A stretch of 64,000 bases of DNA from Natranaerovirga hydrolytica (GCF_004339095.1 NZ_SMGQ01000011.1:45566-109565); one strand, 5' to 3'. Shown: positions 52,811 through 62,488, counted from the first letter of the stretch. The notes: generated by a model from the letters alone, not told the origin. Made by a program: numbers and translations.

Positions 52811-53134
52811 TTTTACCCCCCTTTTCAGTTATAATCAATTTATATGTTATATAGATCCAAGAATGTAGTATGTATTTTTTTTTGTTTATTAAAATAGTCT
52901 ATAGTTATTTTTATAATCAGTCATTAATACAATTTTAAAGGTATCTATATCCTCTAAAATATTATTTCTTCTTAACTATATGATATAATTATTTTTCGCT
53001 AATGTAAATAGTATTTCTAAAAAGTTAATAAAAACATAAAATCAAAAAATGATTTGTATTTTACACTAGAGAAATGTACATTTGTTTGGTATAATAACTC
53101 TTAGTGAAAATTAATAATAAAGGATGGAATGAAA
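52811..53134. other. Divergent intergenic interval with one candidate promoter
   Basis: AT-rich, no coding potential. An extended -10 (TGGTATAAT, 53087-53095) with no obvious -35 lies 40 bases before the ABC-F gene. I see nothing else. Confidence 0.5.
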
Positions 53135-54724
53135 TTGATTACAGTTACGAATGTTAGCTTGCAGTTTGGAGCACAAAAACTTTTTGAAGAGGTTAACTTA
53201 AAATTTACGCCAGGCAATTGTTATGGTGTTATTGGAGCCAATGGGGCAGGAAAAAGTACGTTTCTAAAAATATTATCAGGAGATATAGAATCCAGTACAG
53301 GAGAAGTAAGTATCCCTAAAAATTGTAGGATGTCTGTGTTAAAACAGGATCACTATCAATATGACGATAAGCAAGTTTTAGATACGGTTATTTTAGGCAA
53401 TCCTAGATTATTTGAGATTATGAAAGAAAAAGATGCTTTATATGCTAAAGAGGATTTTTCTGATGAAGATGGTGTGAGAGCTTCTGAATTAGAAAGTGAA
53501 TTTGCAGAATTAGATGGTTGGGAAGCAGAATCGGATGCAGCATCTATTTTAAATGGATTAGGTATTTCTACAGACTTGCATTATAAAACAATGTCAGAAT
53601 TATTAAGTGTTGAAAAAATTAAAGTCTTACTGGCTCAAGCACTTTTTGGTAAACCAGAAGTATTAATATTAGATGAGCCAACCAACCATTTGGATATAAA
53701 ATCTATTAATTGGTTAGAAGAATTTTTAATTAATTTTGAAGGCACCGTTATTGTTGTATCTCATGATAGACATTTTTTAAATAATGTTTGTACACATATT
53801 GTAGATATTGATTTTAAAAAGATTAAATTATATGTAGGTAATTATGATTTTTGGTATGAGTCTAGTCAGTTAGCCTTACAAATGACAAGAGACCAAAATA
53901 AGAAAAAAGAAGAAAAGATTAAAGAATTGCAAGCATTTGTTGCTCGATTTAGCGCCAATGCATCTAAATCAAAACAAGCAACTTCAAGAAAAAAATTATT
54001 GGATAAAATTGAATTAGATGACATACAACCTTCTACAAGAAGATACCCATTTGTTCATTTTAAGCCAGAAAGAGAAGTTGGAAATGATATCCTTACAGTC
54101 AAGGGTGTAAATAAAACCATTGAAGGTAAAAAAGTTCTTAATGATGTTTCTTTTACTGTAATGAAAGATGAAAAAATATCTTTTATTAGCGATAATGAGT
54201 TGTCCATAACCACATTATTTAAAATTTTGGCAGGAGAAATGGAACCAGATGAAGGAACGGTTAAATGGGGTATAACCATAAAAAATGCCTATTTTCCTAA
54301 AGATAATTCTGCTTATTTTAATGATGTGAATCTCAATTTGATTGAATGGTTAAGACAATATTCTGATGAAGATTCAGAGAGTTATCTTCGTGGATTTTTA
54401 GGACGAATGCTTTTTTCAGGAGATGAACCCCTTAAAAAAGTTAGTGTATTATCAGGTGGAGAAAAAGTTAGATGCATGTTATCAAAAATGATGTTAAGCA
54501 ATGCCAATGTATTAATTTTAGACCAACCAACAAATCATTTAGACCTTGAGTCTATTACAGCTTTAAATAATGGTTTAGTAGATTATAAAAGTAATATATT
54601 ATTAGCATCACATGACCACCAATTGAATCAAACAATAGCTAATCGAATCATTGAAATAACAACAGACGGTATTATCGATAAACAAACAAGTTATGATGAA
54701 TATTTTGAAAGCAGAAATAAATAA
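53135..54724 (+). CDS. ABC-F family ATPase (YkpA/YbiT-like) with one degenerate composite ATP site
   Basis: 529 residues, two ABC domains joined by a charged linker. NBD1 keeps Walker A (GANGAGKST, 34-42) and Walker B (LILDEPTNHLD, Glu181), and NBD2 keeps its signature (LSGGEKV, 439-445). But NBD1's signature is LLSVEKI instead of LSGGEK, NBD2's Walker A reads SDNELSITT with Ile358 at the Lys position, and Gln464 replaces the catalytic Glu. The three losses all fall in the same composite site. TTG 53135 is preferred, 7 bases after AGGATGG, because it gives MITVTNVSL, matching related proteins; ATG 53129 is the alternative. ABC-F proteins act on the ribosome. Confidence 0.9.
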   Translation: MITVTNVSLQFGAQKLFEEVNLKFTPGNCYGVIGANGAGKSTFLKILSGDIESSTGEVSIPKNCRMSVLKQDHYQYDDKQVLDTVILGNPRLFEIMKEKDALYAKEDFSDEDGVRASELESEFAELDGWEAESDAASILNGLGISTDLHYKTMSELLSVEKIKVLLAQALFGKPEVLILDEPTNHLDIKSINWLEEFLINFEGTVIVVSHDRHFLNNVCTHIVDIDFKKIKLYVGNYDFWYESSQLALQMTRDQNKKKEEKIKELQAFVARFSANASKSKQATSRKKLLDKIELDDIQPSTRRYPFVHFKPEREVGNDILTVKGVNKTIEGKKVLNDVSFTVMKDEKISFISDNELSITTLFKILAGEMEPDEGTVKWGITIKNAYFPKDNSAYFNDVNLNLIEWLRQYSDEDSESYLRGFLGRMLFSGDEPLKKVSVLSGGEKVRCMLSKMMLSNANVLILDQPTNHLDLESITALNNGLVDYKSNILLASHDHQLNQTIANRIIEITTDGIIDKQTSYDEYFESRNK

Positions 54725-54840
54725 TGATTGATATATAGAGAAGGGAGCTTTTTAGAAGCCCCCTTCTTTAATATTTATGTATAGATTTAAATGCTAAAGT
54801 AAAAAATAATGAATAGTAAACTTTATAAGGAGGATTTGTT

Positions 54841-55125
54841 ATGAAATATAAATACCGATTATTAAGCGTTGTTTTTTTATTTAGCATACTAAGCATAAAT
54901 TTAATCCAAGGAAAAGAAGTAAGAGAAGTTGTTCAACAAGGCACAGAATTAATGGAGACAACATATAGTAATGAATTAATTGCTATGAATCGTACTACAA
55001 TGGTCACAACACTAAGGAACTCACTAAATTTAAGTAGAGGTATTACGATTTTAGTTGTAATTTTTCTAGGTGGTGTGGTAATCGTAACGTTATATCAATT
55101 ATTAAAACATTTAAAAGCTAAATGA
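54841..55125 (+). CDS. Small membrane protein of unknown function
   Basis: 94 residues. An N-terminal hydrophobic segment (LLSVVFLFSILSINLIQG) looks like a signal peptide or membrane anchor. A polar middle region (VQQGTELMETTYSNEL) follows, then a C-terminal transmembrane helix (GITILVVIFLGGVVIVTLYQ) with a basic tail. AAGGAGGA precedes the ATG. No family is recognised; both termini may face the cytoplasm with a short outside loop. Confidence 0.6.
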   Translation: MKYKYRLLSVVFLFSILSINLIQGKEVREVVQQGTELMETTYSNELIAMNRTTMVTTLRNSLNLSRGITILVVIFLGGVVIVTLYQLLKHLKAK

Positions 55126-55300
55126 GAAGAAATGAGCAATTATTAAATCGGATTGAAAAGCTTTCAATGTAGATAATAATGGTAAAAGATAATTGAGAGG
55201 ATTCATTCTTATTAGATAAACCACAACAGATTCTTAATACTTTTATCGTTATTATATATTGAAAATCACCATAATGTCTTTTGAATCTTATAGACATATT

Positions 55301-55398
55301 AACTTGTAAACATGCCTTCCGCTACGCTTTAGGCACAAGTTTCAATGAAAGCCTAATTTCCAAATCCTTGCAAGCAAGTTTGCAAATTAGACTTTCAT
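55301..55398 (-). repeat. Structured intergenic repeat, copy D (reverse orientation)
   Basis: On the minus strand it reads ATGAAAGTCTAATTT, GCAAACTTGCTTGCAAGG, AAATTAGGCTTTCAT, then AACTTGT, GCGTAGCGGAAGGC and ACAAGTT. The 15-base arms differ by one base, and both hairpins are intact. This is the best-preserved copy. Confidence 0.75.
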
Positions 55399-55443
55399 AT
55401 TAAATTTAATAATAATAAAGAGAATAAATCTATAAAGCTAGAC

Positions 55444-55472
55444 TTGTGGTAAAGAATGGGTTATAGTATAAT
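55444..55472 (+). promoter_or_regulatory. Promoter of glyA
   Basis: TTGTGG (55444-55449), a 17-base spacer and TATAAT (55467-55472). Confidence 0.6.
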
Positions 55473-55627
55473 GAAATTGAATTACATAAAGGTGGATTTC
55501 TTTTTATAATTTGAATCTAAAGTAGGATAAAATACTTATTATAAAAAATGATGAATCAGTCAACCAATTTAAGTTGTATTTTACGACAGTAAAAATAAAT
55601 AGTTTATAAAATGAACGGAGGATATGA

Positions 55628-56860
55628 ATGTATAGTTTCGAGAGTATTAAATCAGCAGATCCTGCAGTAGCAGAGGCTATGGACAAAGAAATAAAGAGAC
55701 AAAATAGTCATATTGAATTAATTGCTTCTGAGAATTTTGTTAGTAAAGAAGTAATGGCAGCAATGGGCAGTCCATTAACCAATAAATATGCAGAAGGTTA
55801 CCCAGGAAAAAGATATTATGGTGGTTGTGAATATGTAGATATCGTTGAAGATTTAGCACGAGAAAGAGCTAAGAAGTTATTTGGTGCAGAACATGCTAAT
55901 GTTCAACCTCATTCTGGTGCACAAGCCAATATGGGAGTATTTTTTGCAGTATTAGAACCTGGAGATACAGTTCTTGGTATGAATCTAGCTCATGGTGGGC
56001 ATTTAACACATGGAAGTCCTGTCAATATATCTGGAAAACACTATAACATTATTCCATATGGTGTCAATGATGAAGGCTTTATTGATTATGACGAATTAAG
56101 ACAAAAAGCAGTGGAAAACAAACCAAAGCTTATTATAGCAGGAGCAAGTGCCTATGCAAGAAGCATTGACTTTGCTAAGTTTAAAGAAATAGCAGATGAA
56201 GTTGAAGCATACTTAATGGTGGATATGGCACATATTGCTGGTTTAGTAGCAGCTGGCCTACATCCAAATCCAGTACCTTATGCAGATTTTGTAACAACAA
56301 CAACCCACAAAACCCTTAGAGGACCAAGAGGTGGAATGATTCTTTGTAAAGAAGAATATGCTAAAATGATTGATAAAGCAATATTCCCGGGTATTCAAGG
56401 TGGACCATTAATGCATGTTATTGCTGCAAAAGCAATCAGTTTTGGTGAATCGTTAGAAGATTCATTTAAAGTTTATCAACAACAAATATTAAATAATGCT
56501 AAAGCCTTAGCAGAAGGTCTTACTAAAAGAGGCATTCAATTGGTTTCAGGTGGAACAGATAATCATTTAATGTTAGTGGATTTACAAAACCTTGAAATTA
56601 CAGGTAAGGTGGCAGAAAAGCAATTAGATGAAGTTAGAGTGACTTGTAATAAGAATACCATTCCAAATGACCCTCAAAGTCCATTTGTTACAAGTGGTGT
56701 AAGACTTGGAACACCTGCTGTAACAACCAGAGGTATGAATGAAGAAGATATGGATGTCATAGCAGAAATCATCTATATAACGTTAACAGATTTTGATTCC
56801 AATAAAGAAAAAGCCATAAAAATGGTAGAAGAATTAACAAGTAAATATCCATTATACTAA
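55628..56860 (+). CDS. glyA: Serine hydroxymethyltransferase
   Basis: 410 residues. A PLP enzyme that interconverts serine and glycine with tetrahydrofolate. Visible blocks are [47 protein letters not shown] and the PLP-lysine segment [21 protein letters not shown] precedes the ATG. It stands alone, with its own promoter and a strong terminator. Confidence 0.96.
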   Translation: MYSFESIKSADPAVAEAMDKEIKRQNSHIELIASENFVSKEVMAAMGSPLTNKYAEGYPGKRYYGGCEYVDIVEDLARERAKKLFGAEHANVQPHSGAQANMGVFFAVLEPGDTVLGMNLAHGGHLTHGSPVNISGKHYNIIPYGVNDEGFIDYDELRQKAVENKPKLIIAGASAYARSIDFAKFKEIADEVEAYLMVDMAHIAGLVAAGLHPNPVPYADFVTTTTHKTLRGPRGGMILCKEEYAKMIDKAIFPGIQGGPLMHVIAAKAISFGESLEDSFKVYQQQILNNAKALAEGLTKRGIQLVSGGTDNHLMLVDLQNLEITGKVAEKQLDEVRVTCNKNTIPNDPQSPFVTSGVRLGTPAVTTRGMNEEDMDVIAEIIYITLTDFDSNKEKAIKMVEELTSKYPLY

Positions 56861-56923
56861 TTTGAATTTCATTGATAACCTGTGTAGCTGCTGAGTTTAG
56901 AGTTACATGTGGACGGTAATATA

Positions 56924-56954
56924 TAACCCCCTGCAAATTATTTGTAGGGGGTTA
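56924..56954 (+). terminator. Terminator of glyA
   Basis: A 14-bp stem (TAACCCCCTGCAAA with its complement, one G-U pair) and a 4-base loop. Confidence 0.75.
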
Positions 56955-57011
56955 AGTCATTTAAAAATGATCTATTGATTCTTTTTGTAGAAAAAAAGAA
57001 AGCACAAAAGT

Positions 57012-57647
57012 TTAATATCCTAGTTCTGTACCAACTAAAATCACATGGATACGCTCTTTTTTTCTTGAAAATCTTGTGATAACAGTATTGCAACAAATAC
57101 ATTCTGGGGTTAAGCAATTCTCACATTTTCCTGTTTTTGAACAGGGGGTATTGATATTCAGTCGTATCGTATTAGGTGGGGAGGATATGTTACGAACTCT
57201 TCTTATACCATCATCAACAGTAGACACCAACTTATTCATTCCAACGACCAAAACAACTTTTTTTGGTCCATAGATTAAAGCAGCAATACGATTACCATTA
57301 CCATCAATATTGATTAACTCTCCATCAAGTGTTATGGCATTAGAACTCATAAAATAAACATCAGCATCAAAAGCAGATTTAAAAATCTTATCCTTTTCTG
57401 CTTGTGTTTTGGCATGGTTCTTTTTTAAGGTGTTATAAATAGGTTTTTCAATTTCCTTTATCAAACCGATTTCATTCAAACTCATAGATCCACCATATGA
57501 AATTAAGTCCCCTTCATTAACAAAACTTAAAGCTTTTTCATAAGCAGCTTCTTTAGTAGAACAGTAATAAGCATTTATATTTCTCTTGTTAAAATTTTTA
57601 ATAAGTGTTTTTGAAACTTGTTCATAATACATATTTTTTCCAGACAT
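57012..57647 (-). CDS. LUD-domain protein (lactate-utilisation-like)
   Basis: 211 residues. The fold region includes LISYGGSMSLNEIGLIKEI and MSSNAITLDGELINIDGNGNR, followed by PKKVVLVVGMNKLV, typical of the LUD/DUF162 family. A C-terminal Cys cluster (CSKTGKCENCLTPECICCN) could hold a metal or Fe-S centre. True LutC-type proteins act with LutA/LutB in lactate oxidation, but those are absent, so the role is open. AAAGGAGGCGA precedes the ATG. Confidence 0.85.
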   Translation of the reverse strand: MSGKNMYYEQVSKTLIKNFNKRNINAYYCSTKEAAYEKALSFVNEGDLISYGGSMSLNEIGLIKEIEKPIYNTLKKNHAKTQAEKDKIFKSAFDADVYFMSSNAITLDGELINIDGNGNRIAALIYGPKKVVLVVGMNKLVSTVDDGIRRVRNISSPPNTIRLNINTPCSKTGKCENCLTPECICCNTVITRFSRKKERIHVILVGTELGY

Positions 57648-57844
57648 GTTAGTCGCCTCCTTTAAGAATTTAAATTACTTTTGTTAGTTAGTATATCATT
57701 TTTAGTCAGGTTATAAAAGTATTAGAAATAGTTGTTCTTAAGGGATTTATAAGAAAAATTCTATCAAATAATATTAAAAATTTTACCAAATACTTATCAG
57801 TCTATGTTATAATAATATTTAGTTTGATTCAAGGAGGTTTATAT

Positions 57845-58735
57845 ATGTCAGATTATCAAATTATATCTGATAGTTCATGTGATATTCCAAATGAGATTTT
57901 AGAGGCTTATAATATAAAGACAATACCTTTTTATGTATCATTTGACCAAGAAAAATATTATAAGGAACGTGTAGATATATCAACAGAAGCATTTTATAGC
58001 AAATTAGAAACGGAAAAAATTTTCCCTAAAACATCTTTACCATCTGTACAAGATTATATGAATGTCTTTACCCACTATATTAAAGAAGGTAAAGAAATTT
58101 TATGTCTTTGTTTAACAGATAAATTTAGTGGTTCCTACCAATCAGCAATCAATGCGAAAAACATTATAGATGAGGAATATGAAGGAGCAAAGATTACAGT
58201 GGTTAACTCTATTTTAGCAACCACTGCTCAGGGATTATTGGTTATAGAAGCAGCTAGAATGAAAAAAGCTGGATTGACTCTAGAGGAGACCACTATAAAA
58301 CTTGAAGCATTAAAAAATACAGCAAGAATCATGTTTACAGTAGGCACTTTAGAATATTTGCAAAAAGGTGGACGCATTGGTAAGGTGAGTGCATTGGCAG
58401 GCACAATGCTCAATCTAAAACCTTTGATTGTATTAAAGGAAGGCGAGTTATTTCCTTATGGAACAATTAGAGGTAGAAAAAAATCTCTAAAAAAAATAAT
58501 TGATATGACAAAAGAATATTTTAAAGAAATCAATGAAGACTATAATGATTACAATTTTGCCCTTACAACTGGTAATTGCTTTAAAGAAGCAGTGGAAGTA
58601 AAAACAACATTACAAGAAGAATTAAACATTAAAATTGACAACCCCATTTTCACGATTGGTGTAACCATTGGTACCAATACTGGGCCAGATCCAATAGGTA
58701 TCTGTTTTGTAAAAAAATATGAGAAAATAAAATAA
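57845..58735 (+). CDS. DegV-family fatty-acid-binding protein
   Basis: 296 residues. ISDSSCDIPNEILEAYNI at the start, LCLTDKFSGSYQSA in the middle and YLQKGGRIGKVSALAG mark the DegV fold. Characterised members (FakB) bind fatty acids for phosphorylation by FakA. No FakA is adjacent. ATG 57845 follows AAGGAGG by 7 bases; the longer frame begins with TTG inside the upstream region and was not used. Confidence 0.9.
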   Translation: MSDYQIISDSSCDIPNEILEAYNIKTIPFYVSFDQEKYYKERVDISTEAFYSKLETEKIFPKTSLPSVQDYMNVFTHYIKEGKEILCLCLTDKFSGSYQSAINAKNIIDEEYEGAKITVVNSILATTAQGLLVIEAARMKKAGLTLEETTIKLEALKNTARIMFTVGTLEYLQKGGRIGKVSALAGTMLNLKPLIVLKEGELFPYGTIRGRKKSLKKIIDMTKEYFKEINEDYNDYNFALTTGNCFKEAVEVKTTLQEELNIKIDNPIFTIGVTIGTNTGPDPIGICFVKKYEKIK

Positions 58736-58863
58736 TTTTTGTATGTATAAGGGAATTAATACATATAATTTAAATAATATCTTAAAAGTCAAATACGGCT
58801 ATCTTATTTCATAATAGGATAGTCCTATTTCATGGGTAAAAGGAATATCAAATAAATGTAGAG

Positions 58864-59841
58864 GTGATAACAATTAATGCTTATTTTCCGTACTTATTAT
58901 TTTTAGTGGGTTTTTTTATGATTATAAAAGGCAGTGATTGGTTTGTTGAAGCCACAATTTGGATAGCTAAGGTATTAAGAATACCTAATATTATTATTGG
59001 TGCAACTTTGGTCAGTTTGTGTACAACTTTACCAGAAGCTATGGTTTCAACAAGTTCATCATTAAAAGGCAATCCATCGATAGCGTTTGGTAATGCTATC
59101 GGGTCTATTGCTTGTAATACAGGATTGGTTTTGGCAGTGACCATTATTCTTTCTAAGCCAATGATAAAAGATAAAAAAAGTATTTATTTACAAGGTTTTT
59201 TTCTTTTAATCTTAATGGGATTTTTAACCATAACTTCAATGATGACAGGCTATATTTCTTCAAGAACAGGAAATATTTTGCTTATTTTATTGGTAGTGTA
59301 TTTGCTTTATAATGTGATTTCATCTTACAAGCATAAACAGAATAATATCAATGTAAAAGAAAAGAAAGTTGAAATCAATTCTAATCTGATTATTAGAAAC
59401 TTATTTTTCTTTATCATTGGTTTAGTGCTTACAATATGGGGAGCGGATATATTAGTAGATAATGGCGAGATTATTGCGTCCATGCTAGGTGTTCCAGATG
59501 TTATTATTGGATTAACCTTGACTGCCTTTGGTACATCATTACCAGAATTAGTAACAGCTATCACTGCTATTAGAAAGAAAGCCCACGACATTTCAATAGG
59601 AAATGTTTTAGGTGCTAATATCCTTAATATTTTATTGGTTATTGGGTTGGCTTCCAGTATCTTACCTATACCAATGGAAACGGATTGGATTTCATTCCAT
59701 TTACCCTTTGTTAGTTTAATTATTGGATTGGTAGTGGTTTATGCACTTATGAATAAAAAGAAATTTAGTAGGTGGAATGGAGCGGTGGTATTAACCTCTT
59801 ACGCCGTTTACTTATTTTTTACCGTTAAAAGTGGATTTTAA
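58864..59841 (+). CDS. Calcium/sodium antiporter (CaCA family)
   Basis: 325 residues with two homologous halves. The alpha-repeats are visible: IIIGATLVSLCTTLPEAMVS with NAIGSIACNTGLVL, and GLTLTAFGTSLPELVTAITA with NVLGANILNILLV. It exchanges Na+ for Ca2+ (or related). The start is unusual: AGAGGTGA lies just before this region, and GTG 58864 falls inside it, so initiation may be at a non-AUG codon such as ATT 58873. A strong hairpin follows. Confidence 0.88.
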   Translation: MITINAYFPYLLFLVGFFMIIKGSDWFVEATIWIAKVLRIPNIIIGATLVSLCTTLPEAMVSTSSSLKGNPSIAFGNAIGSIACNTGLVLAVTIILSKPMIKDKKSIYLQGFFLLILMGFLTITSMMTGYISSRTGNILLILLVVYLLYNVISSYKHKQNNINVKEKKVEINSNLIIRNLFFFIIGLVLTIWGADILVDNGEIIASMLGVPDVIIGLTLTAFGTSLPELVTAITAIRKKAHDISIGNVLGANILNILLVIGLASSILPIPMETDWISFHLPFVSLIIGLVVVYALMNKKKFSRWNGAVVLTSYAVYLFFTVKSGF

Positions 59842-59852
59842 ATAAATTAATA

Positions 59853-59897
59853 AAGACCCCTAGATAAAGCTCATAAGCTATCTAATAGGGGTCTTAT
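59853..59897. terminator. Bidirectional terminator
   Basis: A long stem (AAGACCCCTAGATA-type arm with TATCTAATAGGGGTCTT, with a short bulge) between the antiporter gene and the convergent metal ATPase. Confidence 0.75.
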
Positions 59898-59903
59898 TAC
59901 CCG

Positions 59904-61994
59904 CTAGGATTTATATTTTAATGCTCTCATAGAATTCATTACGGCAATTAAAGTAACACCTACATCAGCAAAAACAGCCTCCCACATTGTTGCAATACCA
60001 AAAGCACCTAATATTAAGAATATACCTTTTACACCCAGTGCAAAGATAATGTTTTGAATGACGATGGTTCTGGTTTTACGGGAGATTTTAATAGCTGTTA
60101 CAATTTTTAATGGGTTATCATCCATTAAAACCACATCAGCTGCTTCAATGGCCGCATCAGAGCCTAAAGCACCCATTGCAATACCCACATCAGCTCGAGC
60201 CAATGCAGGAGAATCATTAATACCGTCTCCAACAAAAACTAAAGTTCCTTTACCTTTTGTCTCATAAAGTTCTTCTACTTTACTCAGTTTATCTTGAGGC
60301 AATAGCTGAGCATAATACTCAGATAAACCTAGATTTGAAGCTACTTCTTTACTAACGCGTTCATTATCTCCTGTTAACATAATACTTCTATTAATACCTA
60401 AAGTTTTAAGTTGTTTAATGGTATCTTTAGAAAAAGATTTTATTGTATCGGATATTATAATATATCCCATGTAGGTTGCATCTAGGGAAACGTGTATAGC
60501 AGTGCCCATAGAATGAATACCTTTTTCATATTGAATATTTTCTTTTTCCATTAGTTTTTCATTACCAACGCGTACTTCCTTGTCATTAATTTGTGCGCTT
60601 ATCCCATATCCAGCTATTTCTTCATAATGTAATACCTGATTCTGTTCAATGGGTTGATTGTATTTACTGATAATAGATAAAGCGATTGGGTGGGTTGAAA
60701 AACTTTCACTATATGCTGCGTATTTAAGTAGATCTTCTTCTGAAAAATGATTCCTTGGATTAATGCTAATCACTTCAAATTTTCCTTTTGTCAAGGTACC
60801 GGTTTTATCAAAGACAACTGTATTGACATTATTAAGAGCTTCTAAATAGTTCCCCCCTTTTATTAATACGCCATTTTTAGAAGCAGAACCGATTCCGGCA
60901 AAAAAACCAAGGGGAATAGAAACCACTAAAGCACAAGGGCAAGATATCACTAAGAAAATTAAAGCCCGATATACCCAATCATTAAAAGGTTGGTTAAATA
61001 TCAGAGGCGGTAAAAAGGCAAGTAATAAGGCAGCAATAACAACAAAGGGTGTATAATATTTAGCAAACTTAGTTATAAATTGTTCAGTTGGTGCCTTTTT
61101 ATTGGTTGCATTTTCTACCAAATCCAATATTTTAGACAATGTAGAGTCTGAAAAAGTCTTTGTAACCTTTAGAGTAAGCAAACCATTTGTATTAATCATT
61201 CCACTTAATGCTTCATCATTTACAGTAATTTCTCTAGGTATAGACTCACCCGTTAGTGCGGAAGTATCAACGGCAGAAGTGCCTGAGACAACAACACCAT
61301 CCAGAGGAATACGTTCACCAGGCTTAACAATAATTTCATCATGTATAGATACTTCATCAGGTGATACTTTTTTGACCTCTGTATTGGTTTTTAAATTAGC
61401 ATAATCGGGTTTTAAGTCTAATAAAGATTTAATGGATTTTCTGGAAGAATTAACAGCCATATCTTGAAAAAATTCTCCCACTCTATAAAATAGCATAACA
61501 GCTAAAGCTTCAGGATATTCTCCAATTGCAATAGCACCTAATGTGGCAATGCTCATTAAAAAATTCTCATCAAAAATATTTTTTCTCAGTATATTTTTTC
61601 CAGCTTTTAATAAAATTTCTCCACCAATAAGTATATAAGTTATTAAATAGATATAAGTACTAAAAGAATGTTTTTTTGATAAAAAGGCAATAAGGAATAA
61701 TAAAGAACTTATGATAATCAAAAATAAATCATTGGAGAATAAACTTTTTTTATCCTCTTTATTAGGTGACGAACCTTTTTCATTAACAATTATATGGGGC
61801 TCATGCTTGTGTACAATTTTGGATACTTTTTGTAGTAAATCTTTTTTGGAGAGTGTTGAAGTAACGGTCAAAGATTTATTAACAAAATTAACAGAAGCCA
61901 TTTCAACTTCATTAATATGACTGACCTCAGTTTCAATCTTATTGGCACAATTGGCACAATTAAGACCTTCTAAAATAAAAACAATGGGTTTCAT
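59904..61994 (-). CDS. Zn2+/Cd2+/Pb2+ efflux P1B-type ATPase (ZntA/CadA-like)
   Basis: 696 residues. The N-terminal heavy-metal domain has GLNCANCANKIE. Metal-site TM motif is SCPCALVVSIPLG, the phosphorylation site is VFDKTGTLTKG, the HP motif is in FSTHPIALSI, and the hinge is VGDGINDSPALA. The last helix pair has FADVGVTLIAVMNSMRAL, with the Asp of P1B-2 pumps specific for Zn/Cd/Pb. It exports toxic divalent metal. A CadC-type repressor gene lies 45 bases upstream, and the two form one operon. Confidence 0.94.
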   Translation of the reverse strand: MKPIVFILEGLNCANCANKIETEVSHINEVEMASVNFVNKSLTVTSTLSKKDLLQKVSKIVHKHEPHIIVNEKGSSPNKEDKKSLFSNDLFLIIISSLLFLIAFLSKKHSFSTYIYLITYILIGGEILLKAGKNILRKNIFDENFLMSIATLGAIAIGEYPEALAVMLFYRVGEFFQDMAVNSSRKSIKSLLDLKPDYANLKTNTEVKKVSPDEVSIHDEIIVKPGERIPLDGVVVSGTSAVDTSALTGESIPREITVNDEALSGMINTNGLLTLKVTKTFSDSTLSKILDLVENATNKKAPTEQFITKFAKYYTPFVVIAALLLAFLPPLIFNQPFNDWVYRALIFLVISCPCALVVSIPLGFFAGIGSASKNGVLIKGGNYLEALNNVNTVVFDKTGTLTKGKFEVISINPRNHFSEEDLLKYAAYSESFSTHPIALSIISKYNQPIEQNQVLHYEEIAGYGISAQINDKEVRVGNEKLMEKENIQYEKGIHSMGTAIHVSLDATYMGYIIISDTIKSFSKDTIKQLKTLGINRSIMLTGDNERVSKEVASNLGLSEYYAQLLPQDKLSKVEELYETKGKGTLVFVGDGINDSPALARADVGIAMGALGSDAAIEAADVVLMDDNPLKIVTAIKISRKTRTIVIQNIIFALGVKGIFLILGAFGIATMWEAVFADVGVTLIAVMNSMRALKYKS

Positions 61995-62039
61995 AAAACA
62001 AACCTCCTTTAAATATTGCTACAATAAATAGCCATTGAA

Positions 62040-62414
62040 TTATTCTTTGTGTTCGTTCACATGTTCTAAACCTTGATTGAAAATTCCTTGAATATGATGA
62101 TCATCTAATGAATAATAAACAACTTTACCAACTCTTTTGTATTTAACCAATCTTGAATTTTTTAAAACTCTTAACTGGTGTGAGATGGCTGATTGACTAA
62201 TGCTAAGCAAATTAGATAAGTCACACACACACATTTCTGATACAGATAAAGCGTAGAGAATTTTTATTCTAGTAGAATCACCAAATACTTTAAAAAATTC
62301 AGCTAAATCATATAAATTTTCCTCTATAGGCATTACATTTTTAACTTTATTGATAACATCAGAGTGTATAACAGTACAACTACAAGTATCAATTTTTTTA
62401 GTGTTCATTTTCAA
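62040..62414 (-). CDS. ArsR/SmtB-family metal-responsive repressor (CadC-like)
   Basis: 124 residues. The winged helix has VSEMCVCDLSNLLSISQSAI and HQLRVLKNSRLVKYKRVGK. Metal-site candidates are N-terminal Cys11 and Cys13 with the Cys pair of MCVCDL (alpha-3N-type, Cd/Pb/Zn) and a C-terminal DDHHIQGIFNQGLEHVNEH set (alpha-5-type, Zn). It would leave the operator on metal binding and derepress the ATPase operon. A 24-bp operator lies at the promoter. Confidence 0.92.
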   Translation of the reverse strand: MKMNTKKIDTCSCTVIHSDVINKVKNVMPIEENLYDLAEFFKVFGDSTRIKILYALSVSEMCVCDLSNLLSISQSAISHQLRVLKNSRLVKYKRVGKVVYYSLDDHHIQGIFNQGLEHVNEHKE

Positions 62415-62428
62415 ACCTCCTTATATGA

Positions 62429-62452
62429 ACATATGAACAATCATTCATATGT
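62429..62452. promoter_or_regulatory. CadC/SmtB-type operator
   Basis: ACATATGAA (62429-62437) and TTCATATGT (62444-62452) are exact inverted 9-mers separated by 6 bases, giving the 12-2-12 geometry of ArsR/SmtB sites. It lies between the -10 element and the repressor start, covering the transcription start. Confidence 0.85.
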
Positions 62453-62459
62453 TAAATGT

Positions 62460-62488
62460 ATTGTAATATATAAATATGTATTTGTCAA
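62460..62488 (-). promoter_or_regulatory. Promoter of the metal-efflux operon
   Basis: Minus-strand TTGACA (62488-62483), a 17-base spacer and TACAAT (62465-62460). Confidence 0.75.

Larger units (their letters stand above)
55126..55627. other. Gene-free interval upstream of glyA
   Basis: It contains structured repeat copy D in reverse orientation (55301-55398) and the glyA promoter (55444-55472), followed by a 5' leader of about 150 bases with no recognised riboswitch motif. No coding potential is seen. Confidence 0.6.

Noticed and set aside
61102..61404. 100-codon plus-strand reading frame inside the metal ATPase gene
   Set aside because: It is a shadow of the well-conserved minus-strand ATPase and has no ribosome site.
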